Shown here one piece after another: positions 43,489-54,628 of a DNA stretch of 64,000 nt. The translations under genes were made by a program, and so were the position numbers. The notes beneath the pieces are model-generated. The model was given only the letters and a program-made list of their open reading frames with translations, was not told the origin of the DNA and made no database searches. How positions within the stretch are numbered: the first letter of the stretch is position 1; every line of letters starts with the position of its first letter. Source of the DNA: Planoprotostelium fungivorum (lineage: Eukaryota > Evosea > Variosea > Cavosteliida > Cavosteliaceae); the NCBI GenBank assembly GCA_003024175.1, contig MDYQ01000196.1:1-64000 (forward strand), in the 5' to 3' direction.

Positions 43489-45545
43489 CTACCAGAGGAT
43501 AGCCAACATCAAAGTTACGACCAAAGTGAAGGTGAAAACAGAGCGAGAGACGGCCGTGGACGAGGGAAGGAGGTTGTACGTACCATCAACGTAGGCAGTC
43601 GTTGTGGTGGTAGAAGGGGGTATATTGGCAACCAGAAACTGACTGACTCGTGAGGCCCTAAAGTCGTCTCGAATCGAAGAGGGATCCCGCGACAGCCGCG
43701 CCAATTGAGCGTAAGTGGAATCTGTTTCTGGGAAATCCGACCCTTGGGCCAAAATGACGCCGACTTCTACTTTTCCTCCTCGGTTCTGTCTCCACGTCAG
43801 TCGCGGCGAGGTCGAACAGCTCACCAATAGTAGAGAAGTGGTGATGCCTGAGATGGACGAACTATCGCCGATGATAGAGAGGAGGTCTTGGCGGAAGAGA
43901 CTGACGAACGCTTGGTTGGTCACGTTCATCCCTGCAATGCTTCCGTCGAACAAGAATTGGATCTGCTTGATGATACGGGAGCTCGCGGGGAGGAGACAGC
44001 CTTGTGCGAGGGGTTTCGAGCTGACGTAATCCTGTAGAGGGACGTTCCTGTCGGATACGGCCCATCCCTTCAGCATGAAGATCGTCTGAATCCATGTCAA
44101 TCGATGTCTCGTTGTAGATGGAAACAGTCACCTGATAACCGAAGGGTATCTTGAAGTTGAGGTAGTGATCGGTGCGGCAAGCGGAAACGAAGGAAGGATC
44201 ATAAATGATGCTGTCAGAAGCCGAGGGAATGTTTGACAAGGCGGGAAAAGGTTGAGACACTGCAAATCCTACGTCGGCTTCAATCCAAGGATTGAAAGTG
44301 ATGCTAGTGTCCACGGCAGTAGTCCACAATGCTTTGAGCTTGAAGCCCGGGCCGATGGTGAACGTCAAGCGAAATCTCGCCTCTGAATCGGTTCATTCGA
44401 CGTCGCCGCGAGCTCTTACCTCCTCCTTGCGATCCTGTCGGCTTGATCAATTGGAAACGGTGGTTGTTGTAAGGAGACCAATCTTCACTGTTCCATCCGT
44501 AGTTTACGTTCATGTCGAAGCCACTGTGGAGCGTGCCTTGATTCTGCCAGGCGACGAGAGCGGTTAATCTTACGTCGAGATAGCCTTGGATGCTGATGCC
44601 TAAGAAGGATGGGATGTGAGTGATGGCGATGGTCTTGGACATGATGTCGAATTCTTTGATGACCTGGTGACATCAGAGTGTTTGAGATCATGCGATCACC
44701 TCGGCGGGAATTGTCAAGTCGAACTCGGAGTGAAGAGTGAGAGAGCCAGATAGACCGAACTTCAGCTCGTCACCGTTAAGTTCGGCGATCAGGGTCACAC
44801 TCGTATGAGCGAAGCAATTGGTGCATGTGATGTCGTTGGATAATTTACCGTTGAGCTGACAGAACTCCTGGGCTTTTGGACTGAGATTTCGCGACTGACA
44901 ATCCTGGTGGAGAATGGGAATGGTGGATATGGCTCTATCGTTAGCGTAATCGTAGTTGAAGCTACCAGTGACGGTGCCTGTGGATCTCTTCGTGTCTTCG
45001 TTCTGCACGTGTCAGCCGATCGATCGTCACTGATCAACCCACTCTGGTGAATTCGATCTTGAAATGCTCGTAGACCTCTTCCATTGCAGGCTTCCTTCCC
45101 GTGATCTCCACCGTGTTGCCTTGAGAAGTGATATTGAGGACGTAGAGAGAGGGCGAAATGGCCTCTCCGGCATCATCGACACAGCCCCATTCGATTCCTC
45201 CTAACACGGGGAAGTTGCTTGTCCAAGACGGAATAGAATCGTTGAATACCAAGACGAGTCTATCTGCACCATAGCATGTGATAGAGAGAAGCTCGTGGAC
45301 CTGTGATGACGTAAAAAAATGAGATCTGATCTCGGTTGTCATCTTTCGGCTACACAACTCACCTCGTCCAAGAGCACTACCTGAGGAAAGAACTTTACTG
45401 AGCGAGAGACGATGTGATCGCCGCTCTCTTCCACGAGACGTCTGGTTCCTGTTCCGTCTACAGGCACAGCGTTACGGAAAGCTGCAGGGCGAGCAGAGGC
45501 AACGGCAAGAAGGCATGCAAAGAGCAGGAGAGAGAGGGACTTCAT
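43489..45545 (-). CDS. Secreted GPI-type surface protein, tandem family member iii
   Basis: Intact paralogue. ATG 45545, signal peptide MKSLSLLLFACLLAVASA, then RPAAFRNAVPVDGTGTRRLV and HIVSRSVKFFPQVVLLDEV. Spliced blocks: HELLSITCYGADRLVLVFND, WGCVDDAGEAISPSLY and VYEHFKIEFTRV (about 45045-45300); SPKAQEFCQLNGKLSNDITC followed by TNCFAHTSVTLIAEL (about 44780-44890); LTLHSEFDLTIPAEV; FLGISIQGYLDVRLTALVAW and NQGTLHSGFDMNVNYGW (about 44500-44640); KPTGSQGGG; FRLTFTIGPGFKLKA; ALSNIPSASDSIIYDPSFVS; HYLNFKIPFGYQV; KPLAQGCLLPASSRIIKQIQ with FLFDGSIAG; and a hydrophobic C-terminus SVFTFTLVVTLMLAILW. The first exon and 5' flank are almost identical to members i and ii, while later exons are clearly diverged, so the 5' end is being homogenised. 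Confidence 0.8.
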
Positions 45546-45869
45546 GATGGTACAGAGGAAGAGAGAATGAGGAATAGCCAGACCTCTTTGCTGTTGGGCT
45601 GGCGTGTCAAGCTTACCAGAATATTCTCGGTACCTTACCGCGTGTGCGTTTAAAGGTGGTGGAGTGATGCTCCTTCTGCAGAATGCTTGAACTCCGGTCG
45701 TGGAGCTCGAGATCCAGTTCATCAGAAACACCTTTCGAGCCTCCTAACGGACCACCGTGGGACGATGGTGCTGATGCTTTCGATGTGTGTCGAAAATATA
45801 CTTTGGAATCATTACAATGACCACACAGGCTATGATATAATGCGTGGTACATTTATTATTGCTCTGCAA
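45546..45869. promoter_or_regulatory. 5' flank of member iii with TTCTGCAGAA palindrome (45674-45683)
   Basis: Gap between members iii and iv. TTCTGCAGAA lies 129 bp upstream of the start codon, next to CTCCTT, and a second shared string (TTCATCAGAAACACCTTTCG, about 45718-45737) follows. The 3' element of member iv (CGTGGTACATTTATTA, about 45843-45858) lies at the far end. Confidence 0.55.
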
Positions 45870-47903
45870 TTAGAGAAGGGCAAAGGAGCATGCCAGAACG
45901 ATTGCGATGAGAGAAACAGAACGAACTCCGGCCACAGAAGAGAGACTATCCTCCGCGGTGGTGGTAGGAGGTGCGTAAGGTAGAAGATATTGACCGATTT
46001 GAGAAGTCGTGGAGCTGTTGCGGAAACCGGATGGATCATGAGACAGTTGCCACAGCTGATCGTATTGATCATCAGTGCCACTGAAATCGACTCCTTGTGG
46101 TAAGGTGACGTTCACCACCGCTTGACCATTCTGATCCTGTGATGAGTGAGCCACGATGTTGCTCACATGATGACTCACCCATGTGAAACCACTGATGTCG
46201 GCGATCACGGAAGAGTTTGTGTGGAAGGAGAGGTCTTGAATGAAGAGACTGTTGAACGTCTGAGGCGATACGGAGGATTGAGTGATATTGGCGTCGAACG
46301 AGAATTTGACTTGCTTGAGGAGGCGAGTTCTTGTGGGGAGGAGACAACCGATCGCCAGAGGTTTCTTGCTGTTGTATTCTTTCAGGGTGATCTCTCTGTC
46401 CATAAGCCGCCAGACTTTCACATAAAGCTTGGTCTGTACAGTGTCAACGACGGCAGATGGTGGAGATGATGTTCACATTGTAACCGAAGGGTATTCTGAA
46501 GTTGAGGTAGTGATCGGTCGAGCAAGCTGAGACGAATTTGTTGTCGTAGAGGAAACTGTCCGAAGCAGAAGGAACAGGTGACAGTGCTGGAAGAGGAGGT
46601 GATAGACCGTACGACATGTCGAGCTGGACCCAAGGACTGAAGATGAGTTTTGTCTCTAAGATCGTCTTTCGGAAGATAAATGCACCGAAAGAGGCATAGA
46701 GGCCGGGGCCAATGTTCGAAGTCAGACGAAAATGTGCGTCTGACGGTGTCAGATGCATCTATGAGTGCGGATGGACGATCACCTCCTCCCATTGACCCGG
46801 CGGGCTGATTCAGCTGGAATTTGTGATCGCTCCACGGGCTTTGATCCGTGCCCACGCCGTATTCTAAGGCCATATCGAATCCACCGGTGATGCTACCTTG
46901 ATTCTGCCAATCGATAGATGCCACCAGACTCAAGTCAAAGCTGCCTCCAATTTGTAACCCGAAGGCCGACAGGAGCGAAGTGGTCATGCTCTCATCGAAG
47001 AATGGAAATTCGCGAGACATCTGCGATCATCAGTCACCGTTGGAATGTGAATACTGACATCGGCGGTAACATCGAGGTTGAAATCTGTGTGGACTGCTAG
47101 TGAACCTCTCAGGGAGAACGTGACGGGCGACCCTAATTCCCAATTGATACTGATGGTGATCTCGTGGTGAGCGAAGCAGTTGGTGCAAGTTCCCCTGTTT
47201 TGTAACTGACCCTTCAACTTGCAAAACTCTTTAGCCTTCGGGGTCAACTGTGGCGTTTGGCAGTCTTGTTTGAAGATGGAGAGGTTACGCTTGGCTTGTT
47301 TTTTGTCGTAATCGTAGTTGATGTTACCCAGATTGAAAGTCTTTGTGATTCTTTTGCGGTTCTCGTTCTGAACGTGCATTAATATCGTCGCACGATCGAC
47401 GTTCTAGACCCACTCGGGAGAGATCCATGCGGAATGACTCGTAGACTTCTTCGAGTTCGGGTCCCCTTCCCAATAATTCTACGCTATTGCCGTCGGTGGT
47501 GACATTAAGAACGTAGAGAGTGGGAGAGATGGCATTTCCCTCGTCATCGACACAGCCCCACTCGGTTCCTCCTAACACCGGAAAGTTGCTTGTCCAAGAC
47601 GGAATAGAATTGTTGAAGACCAAGACGAGTCTATCTGCACCATAGCATGTGATAGAGAGGAGCTCGTGGACCTGTGATCCCATGTCAGATCTCACTCGTC
47701 GTTTTCGATGGGTCACCCACTTCATCTAACAAGATAAGCTGAGATGAGAATTTGACCGAGTGAGAGACAGTGTGGTCGCCGATCTCTTCCACGAGACGTC
47801 TGATGCCGGACTCATCTGCCGGCCTGGCGTTACGAAACGCAATAGGCCGAGAAGAAGCGATGTTCAGAAGGCAAGTGAAGAGAAGCAGAGACAGCCACCT
47901 CAT
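45870..47903 (-). CDS. Secreted GPI-type surface protein, tandem family member iv
   Basis: Most upstream and most diverged paralogue. ATG 47903 gives MRWLSLLLFTCLLNIASS, then RPIAFRNARPADESGIRRLV. Blocks in order: HELLSITCYGADRLVLVFNN, GGTEWGCVDDEGNAISPTLY and VYESFRMDLSRV (about 47415-47670); SIFKQDCQTPQLTPKAKEFC and GTCTNCFAHHEITISI (about 47150-47270); LAVHTDFNLDVTADV; LQIGGSFDLSLVASIDWQNQ and GSITGGFDMALEYG (about 46850-46960); QPAGSMGGG; FRLTSNIGPGLYASF; ALSPVPSASDSFLYDNKFVS; HYLNFRIPFGYNV; KPLAIGCLLPTRTRLLKQVK then FSFDANIT; VVNVTLPQGVDF; and a hydrophobic tail SVSLIAIVLACSFALL. Its first exon does not take part in the near-identity seen among i-iii. Confidence 0.8.
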
Positions 47904-48382
47904 GATAGTACAGGGAGGAGAGAATGAGAGGTCAAACACCTCAAAAGTTTCTCCCGTCTGGGCACGCGTCAAGGTAGCGCAGACTCTCACGGTATCTTAC
48001 CGCGAGGTCCGTTCAAAGTCAGACAAGAGGGATGGAGTATATACTACTCCTTCTGCAGAAAGACACAAAATTCTCCACTGCCGCAACTTTAAGATTCAGT
48101 TCGTCAGAAAGAACCTTTCGTGTCACCTTACTTTCGATCTAGCTCTCGTTTTAGAAACCGATCTCTTCTTTGTATTCGCATTGGAATAGACACAGAGACG
48201 CATCGAGAGTGTCATGCACTGTGACCAGACCACAAAGAGTAAACACTTCAACACGAACGGATTTTATCCTGAATCGCGTCGATTTCGATTCATATAGTAT
48301 TAGATTGCTCTTCTTTTCCTTCGTCTTTCGTCTCTCTGTTCTGGATTTCAACATCCTCTGTCGGATCATCAGCCCACCATCA
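47904..48382. promoter_or_regulatory. 5' flank of member iv with TTCTGCAGAA palindrome (48051-48060)
   Basis: About 480 bp between member iv and the 3' end of the next minus-strand gene. TTCTGCAGAA occurs 148 bp upstream of the ATG, preceded by ACTACTCC. A second shared string, TTCGTCAGAAAGAACCTTTC (48099-48118), follows as in member iii. No gene seen in the rest. Confidence 0.55.
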
Positions 48383-49939
48383 TCATCGTCCATTGGATGA
48401 TGTCATCATACCTAATCGGCCCACATCGGTGACGACTGTGGTCTCTTCTCCGTTGTGATGATGTTGATCGTGATGGTGATCATTGTCCACGTGTGATCCA
48501 TCGTCTTCGTGATGATGATGGATGCTGTCATGAGGCACTGACCCCGTCTCAACTTCCGCTTCACCTCCGCTGGGAGAATCTACTAGAAGCTCAATCGTTC
48601 GTGCCGTCGCAAATATTCGGTCCTGATGAAATGTCACGCTCACCTTCGTCTTCTTTACTTCCCTTTGATTCTTCACCATTGCCTTCGGGATAATACGGAT
48701 AATTTCCTTGTCCCTGTTGCTGCCAGTAGCTCATACTGCCCCAACCAGGTATACCAGCTACCGGACTGCTCGGTATATAGAAAGGATTGTAGACTGTGAA
48801 AATTCATTTTACGTCTCCCCGGCGAGATTAAAATGAAATAAAAGCGGATTTCGTTTCGATGATTCACCTTTCGATGCGATCTGACTCTTGATCTCTTCTT
48901 CTAAGGCGAGTGGTAGTTCTAATCTCAGCCAAGCTTCTTTGCTCAACGCACGTAAAGGGCCAAGGATATTGAAACCCTGACTGTGAAGCTTACTGAGAGC
49001 GCTGACGCACATGTCGTGGTCCAGTGCTAATTTCTTCTCCAGGAGATTCATCAACTCCTCCGTCTTAAAGGTGTCGGGAAGAGAGAGGGCTGTTGGCTGT
49101 CAGTCACATGGCGATGCGGATCAGATGATCGAGGGCTCACTCGTTGCAGCTCCCTCGTGATTACCGTTCTCTTGCATGTATAGACCTGGGAGAGTGAGAT
49201 GGATCGATGATGCTGGAGAGATCACCTTGGAGGAGTGTGGCATCTTGTCTCATCTTCTTTAGATCTGGACGACCGTCGAACGATTCATCTGACTTCCATC
49301 TTCCTCTCTTGGGGTATTGTTGTGTGCCTTCTTCCTGAAATGATGTCAGACGTGATACAATGTGTTCGTGATGTCGCACCTCTCCCTGCAATTCACCTCC
49401 AGAACCTTTCTTGTAATGGTTCTCTACGTGATTCCTATCGGTTGAGAAATAGACACAGCGATATTGATCCGTATCGTCTGGTTTCATGTTCTCGACTGAA
49501 CGATTGTTAGGAGGAACAAGAAATCTAACGAATGAAAGACGAATATTTCACCCAATTCCTTCCATTTCGTGCGCTTCATGATGTTTTTACAGTGTTTCAT
49601 GAATTCATCGCGATTAGGAGAGGCGAACGAACACTCCCAGCGAGTATTTGGATGGTTAGACTGCTGAAAACACTCTCCCTGTCGATTCTTCCCTGTACAT
49701 TTTCGCACATAAGGAGAGTATATCATCAGTTGTGCCTGGGCTCTGTAGAGATTCAGTCAATCAGAACGAATTTTTTGTTCGTACGTCGTTCTTCAGTCGA
49801 TGTTCATCCATATCTCGCAGAAAATAAGGATGATGATGTGATATCCGAAAAGGTCTGAATCGTATACTCACACAGATATACCCACTGCATGAGGATTGTT
49901 GCGATGTGGGTCCACATCAGGTGGGGGGTGAGTGTTCAT
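48383..49939 (-). CDS. Hypothetical protein with two Zn-finger-like modules and a His/Asp-rich tail
   Basis: Multi-exon minus-strand gene. ATG 49939 opens MNTHPPPDVDPHRNNPHAVG. Later exons: LMIYSPYVRKCTGKNRQGEC then WECSFASPNRDEFMKHCKNI (about 49560-49720); DDTDQYRCVYFSTDRNHVEN (about 49410-49480), a second C...H...H-like unit; RGRWKSDESFDGRPDLKKMR; then a helical exon (ELMNLLEKKLALDHDMCVSA, LHSQGFNILGPLRALSKEAW, about 48870-49060); a Gly/Tyr/Gln-rich segment (PGWGSMSYWQQQGQGNYPYY, about 48700-48780); and a possible last exon encoding a His/Asp run (about 48420-48580). The Cys/His spacing suggests atypical C2H2 or BED-like fingers, but I cannot assign a family. The frame of the His-rich exon is uncertain. 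Confidence 0.5.
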
Positions 49940-50432
49940 GCCAATTCTATGAGATCGGAGCGATTCAATGGTTTTGGGGAGTGATGAACATTCAACTCAA
50001 TGGGCGAATAGCGACAGATGAGTAGAGGCAGAGGTCGATGGGGTGGATAACGTTTGGTAATGAACGTTTTCCTCCCTTTCTCGATTGTAGACCGAACAAA
50101 ACGTCATAAACGAAAGCTCGATTTCGCTACATCTTGAACGTGGCCCATCAATGCGAGATGGTGGCGGCTGTGTGCAAGAGACACCTTGCTGATGAGGTAA
50201 CTTTTCGTACAGGTAGGTACAGTTGTGACATCTTCACATGTCAGCTGGACCATTGGGTTTTCGGACCCGTAATGCCCTTGTCTCAGCGGAGGATGAGAGG
50301 ACTCGATCATGCAATGAGCCCTGTTGACCGCACCAGTCACGGAGAATTGCGGAAAAACGGAAAGCAGCACACAACTCCACATTTACCATTTCGCTCAGCT
50401 ACAGATCGCAACCGCAAACAACAACTCCAGAG
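49940..50432. other. Divergent intergenic region
   Basis: About 490 bp between the divergent starts of the Zn-finger-like gene and the acyl-CoA synthetase. It should carry both promoters. Short open frames on both strands (50104-50436) lack support. No repeat or RNA gene seen. Confidence 0.45.
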
Positions 50433-52720
50433 ATGACTGCTCTGTCCCCCGACGCCCTCTTCAAGCAGTGCTCTTCCAATCTGCAGCGCTACGATCAGTG
50501 GGTCAATCAATCCGATGCCAATGAGAGAGTCTGGCTCAACTATTACGGAAAGACCATCAGCTACGGAGAGGTAAGTGAAGAACATCGAGTGTCGTCGGTT
50601 CATTTTTTTACAGTCGAATGTCTACACTGACAAGATCGCTGCCCATTTCGCCCAACATGGAGTGAAGAAGGGTGAGTTTCATCTTGGTCGACCTTTCCAT
50701 CATGGCGTTCTAAAAAAAGATCAGGTGATCGAGTTGCCCTCTTCCTCCAGAACGTCCCCGAGTTTCTCTTATCCATCATTGCCGCATGGAAGTTGGGTGC
50801 CATCATCGTCTCTGTCAGTCCCATGTATAAAGAGAGGGAGCTCACCCACATCATCAACGTGAGCCATTGCGAACCCAATCGTCACCCATCGATCTGACCT
50901 GCATCACAGGACAGTGGAAGTAAGATATTGATCACCTTCGAAGGAGCTTTCGCGGACATTGCTCTCAACGCGTGGAAAGACTGTCCCACCCTCCAGCACC
51001 TCGTAAGCATCCATCACGATCATCCATCATGATGTCCATAACAACTCACGTGCCTCGTTGTAGATCGTCACTCACCCGGCTGATTTGCTTCCCGCCGACC
51101 GCTCAGATTTCCCAGAGCTCGAGCTCCTCTTGAAGCAATTCAGCAGAAAACCCGTGGGACAAGTTCCCAGTGGGAAATCTGCGGCCACGTACGCTTCCAT
51201 CCTCGCCTCGAGTCCCAAATCCGTTCCACGTGAGTTGAATCGGGACGACGGTCACGTGACCTGAGACAGCCCGGGTGCCTCTGTCCCTCGACGACGCTGC
51301 GTTCTTGACTTACACCTCCGGAACAACTGGACCCGCCAAGGGAGCTATTAATAGCCACGGCAACGTCGTGTACCAGGTCCGACATTTATTTCATTTTATT
51401 TCTCGACTTTGGGACTGACACACGGTAACAGGGACACGTTTCGGAAGTCTTCTGGCAGATGAACCGAGATTCGGGCATCATCACTTTCGCGCCACTTTTC
51501 CACATCACTGGATTGGTATCGCTCGGCTGCTGCTCCATCTATCTGGGCTGCCCTCTCATTCTCAATCTACAATTCCACCCTTCTCTCATCGGTAGGCTCG
51601 TCCAAAAGTGAGCCTTTCGTATCGCGTGTCCGTTGAGCTCATCGAAATTCAAGATTCAAACCTTACTTTGGCGCGGGAGCCATCACGATATTCACCGCTC
51701 TTCTCAACGACAAGGTCGCGTTGAAATGCGACTTTTCTTCTCTGACGTGAGTTCGATGAAATTTCACGTAGATCTCACTCTACGCAGTCGTTGCGTCAGC
51801 GGTGGAGCCCCCATATCCGTCACCATTGTCGAACAATTCAAAAAGAGTTTCGGCATCCAGATCTACACCGGTCAGTCTCGAAATTTCTGAGAAATATCAC
51901 TGATCCCTCCAGCCTACGGCATGACGGAGACCACCGCACCGTCTCACTTTGCTCCGTTGGGATCGGCTCCACCTTTCAATTCAGAGTACAACGCAATCTC
52001 TTGCGGTAAATCCTTGCCCCACTCCAAGGTCAGTACAACGTCGAAGACAGTGGACTGACGCCAACAGTGTCTCGTTGTAGACGAGGACGGCAAAGAATTA
52101 CCCGACGGTCAGATCGGAGAATTGGTGACGTTCGGGCCTCAAGTTGTGAAGGGCTATTGGAAGAACGAGGCAGAGACGAAGAAGGCTTTCACAGCAGACG
52201 GCGGCATCCGAACCGGAGACGTCGGTGTCAGGTGAGCATCCACAGGCTTCAGCACCTGACACGACCAGGGACAAAGAAGGATGGTACTACATCGTCGATA
52301 GAAAGAAGGACATGATCATCGCATCTGGCTTCAAGATCTGGCCCCGAGAGGTGATGGAGAATCGATGGGAAGATTCTGACATCTGACAGGTGGAAGATGT
52401 CATCATGACACATCCCAGCGTCAGAGAGACGGCCGTCGTGGGTGTTCCCGATGAATACCGCGGGGAGACTGTCAAGGCTTACGTGTCGCTGAAGCCGAAC
52501 GCCACGCTGACACCCACCGAACTCATCGAGCACTGCAAGAAGCAGATGGCAGCTTACAAGTATCCAAGGTAGAGTGATGATGATGATGATGGAATGACTG
52601 GATGACAGAGTGGTGGAGATTGTGCAGGAGGTACCGAAGAACTTGGCGGGCAAGATCCTGAGAAGAGAGGTGCGCCAGATGGCAGTGGAGGAATCCAAGA
52701 AAGTGAAGGCTAAGCTTTAA
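50433..52720 (+). CDS. Acyl-CoA synthetase / AMP-binding ligase
   Basis: Adenylate-forming enzyme that activates a carboxylic acid to its CoA thioester. ATG 50433 ([20 protein letters not shown]), about twelve exons, roughly 560 residues. Hallmarks in order: [20 protein letters not shown] and [20 protein letters not shown] (about 50715-50860); P-loop-like A3 motif [20 protein letters not shown] (about 51305-51360); [17 protein letters not shown] (about 51790-51825); A5 motif YGMTETT (about 51915); A7 motif RTGDVG (about 52210); [20 protein letters not shown] (about 52298-52395); and A10 motif [14 protein letters not shown] with the catalytic Lys. All core residues are intact. No clear signal or PTS1 (ends KAKL, a weak PTS1-like tripeptide), so location is uncertain. 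Chain-length preference cannot be read; the form resembles medium/long-chain ligases. Confidence 0.93.
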
Positions 52721-52872
52721 GCATATAAATGTGTTGTATAACAGTGTCTCCTTCCATTACATTATTTACATTTACATTTTTTATTGGAACGACATGGGCT
52801 TTGGAATGAAACGGTCCGATCATGCCAAAACCTGGAGGTAGGCAAATTACCGTTACAACACATGAAAGCGAG

Positions 52873-53066
52873 GGCACGTGACAACTGGTTTCGTGGTGTA
52901 GTTGGTTATCACATATGCCTAACACGCATAGGGTCCCCGGTTCGATCCCGGGCGAAACCATTCCTTTTTGCACCTCCACATGTACATCCGTCACACAATC
53001 ACTGATGAGGAGAAGACCTATCGATGAAACAGAACAACAACTTGGAGATTGTTTATTTCGTTCGTG
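52873..53066 (+). repeat. Duplicated tRNA-Val cassette, second copy
   Basis: Near-identical partner of 36880-37073, offset 15993 bp, same orientation. Includes the leader GGCACGTGACAACT, tRNA-Val and the 3' flank to CGTTCGTGGG. It lies between the acyl-CoA synthetase stop and the SH3 gene. Confidence 0.85.
52887..52960 (+). tRNA. tRNA-Val(AAC): tRNA-Val (AAC), copy 3
   Basis: 74-nt cloverleaf identical to copies 1 and 2, anticodon AAC, discriminator A, no intron, terminator-like TTCCTTTTTG. Within the duplicated cassette. Confidence 0.96.
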
Positions 53067-53213
53067 GGTACGTACCCTTTTCTCATCGTAAACTCATTGT
53101 CCGCACAACCGTCGCGATGCTGACGAGAACCACCATTTTCACTATCATCCCTGTTATCCTAAACACGATTGATCTTGACGCAAGAAGAGAGGAGAAGCTA
53201 TACAAGGAAATTA

Positions 53214-54628
53214 TTATTGACATAACTGTATGAAATTGGAAGGAGCGTATCCAATCGATCCATTCTTCAGCTCTACGATCCACCAATCATCCTCGGTAGA
53301 TAACACGGACACTTCTTCTCCCTCGAACAACTTCAAATCTCCTGTCCTCTCCGGTACGAAATCCCCGATGGCCGTGGCCTACCACGGCGTCAATCTACAA
53401 CGTTGTAGATGAACTCCCACCTTCTTCCCCTTCATCTCGTCCAGCCGAGCGATCGAATGCTGTGGAATTTTACCCAAATTCCCTTGTAAATCTTCAGCCA
53501 GCCACCACCCCGAGCTGTACGCTTTTCTCAGAAAGAGTAAATCCCCCGCGAAAAAAGACAGGCACGTGTCGTCCTTCGAAGAAAAATCGGCGCGTCCCAA
53601 AAGATTGGGACGCTTGCGATCGACCCTGTGGGAGGGGAGGATGGGGCTGGGGGGTGCCGCGGGTAGGGATTGAGAAAGTTCGTTGACTTTTCGAGTTGTC
53701 GGGGGTGCTTCTTCCTTGACGCTCTCGAGTCTGGCTTCCAAGTACGCGACCTTTTCGCTCAGTTGTGTGTTCTTCCTCCTTTGTCATCACGTCAGTGATG
53801 ATCCACTTGAGATCGCGATCGCGATCATCGTGATGGATGGGATCACCTCTCTGCTTCGTATCTCTCTTCTGACTCTTTCAACATGGACAACAGCTCCACT
53901 TTCGTTTCGTCCTCTATGGCTTCCGTGCTGCGTTCTTCGGTTTCCGCATGTTCCTTCCCATTCGGCCGGACGATGACCAATCGTCTCAATTGTTCCTCTA
54001 AAGAAGCGATCCTCTCTGCGTCTGAAGTATTCTGTGTCTTGTGTCTGTCTAATGCCTGATCGGCTTGCGTCAATTGGGCAATCTCATATCGTCTCGATTC
54101 CACCTGGTATAATATAGATCTCTCTTCGTTGACTTTGATGAGGACCTCTCTCAATTTCTCTGTTAGAGCTGCTTCCCGCCGAGCCAGTTCGTCCGAGCTG
54201 TGTGAATCATCGACCGAAAATGATCGAGAGGATCGGTTCTCTCGATCGGGGAGAGCCCTTGCCGAGTGGATGCTCAATCGTGCTGGATTCTGATGATTGT
54301 CTCAGAGTCCATGGTTCCATGGTTCCTCACCTGAACAGAGGTAGGGCTAGTTCGCCCCACTCGGTGATCAAAGTGTGTTGTTTCCGCACGATCTCGCCGC
54401 AGAGTCCCCGGGCTCTTAAATCTGGATGGACGTCAGAAAATGCATGATCTTTCGATGTGCTCGTCTCTCTTACTTATCCGCTATTGAGGATAGGAGCGAT
54501 GGTCGTCCATTTGCATCTTTCTGTCGCATCGATTGAGCCCTCTTCAATTTCTCTCTCCTCTCCTGCGTTGACTCCCCATTCTCATTTTGGAGGTTAGAAA
54601 CTGTGTTAGCACGATTGAGAGTGGTCAT
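53214..54628 (-). CDS. Coiled-coil protein with two C-terminal SH3 domains
   Basis: ATG 54628 (MTTLNRANTVSNLQNENGES) is a plausible start; more 5' exons cannot be ruled out. After RRPSLLSS-type residues, ADKARGLCGEIVRKQHTLIT and EWGELALPLFS come a long heptad coiled coil (about 53840-54230: DELARREAALTEKLREVLIK, AERIASLEEQLRRLVIV) and a second coiled part (LSEKVAYLEARLESVKEE). A Pro-rich linker (LPAAPPSPILPSHR) leads to SH3-1: GRADFSSKDDTCLSFFAGDL, SGWWLAEDLQGNLGKIPQHS (about 53430-53590). SH3-2 follows across an intron: IGDFVPERTGDLKLFEGEEV, DDWWIVELKNGSIGYAPSNF (about 53220-53370). Both SH3 domains keep the ALYDF-like, WW and P-S-N/H landmarks. Likely an adaptor in actin or endocytic assembly (inference). 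Ends IQLCQ, TAA at 53214-53216. Confidence 0.8.
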
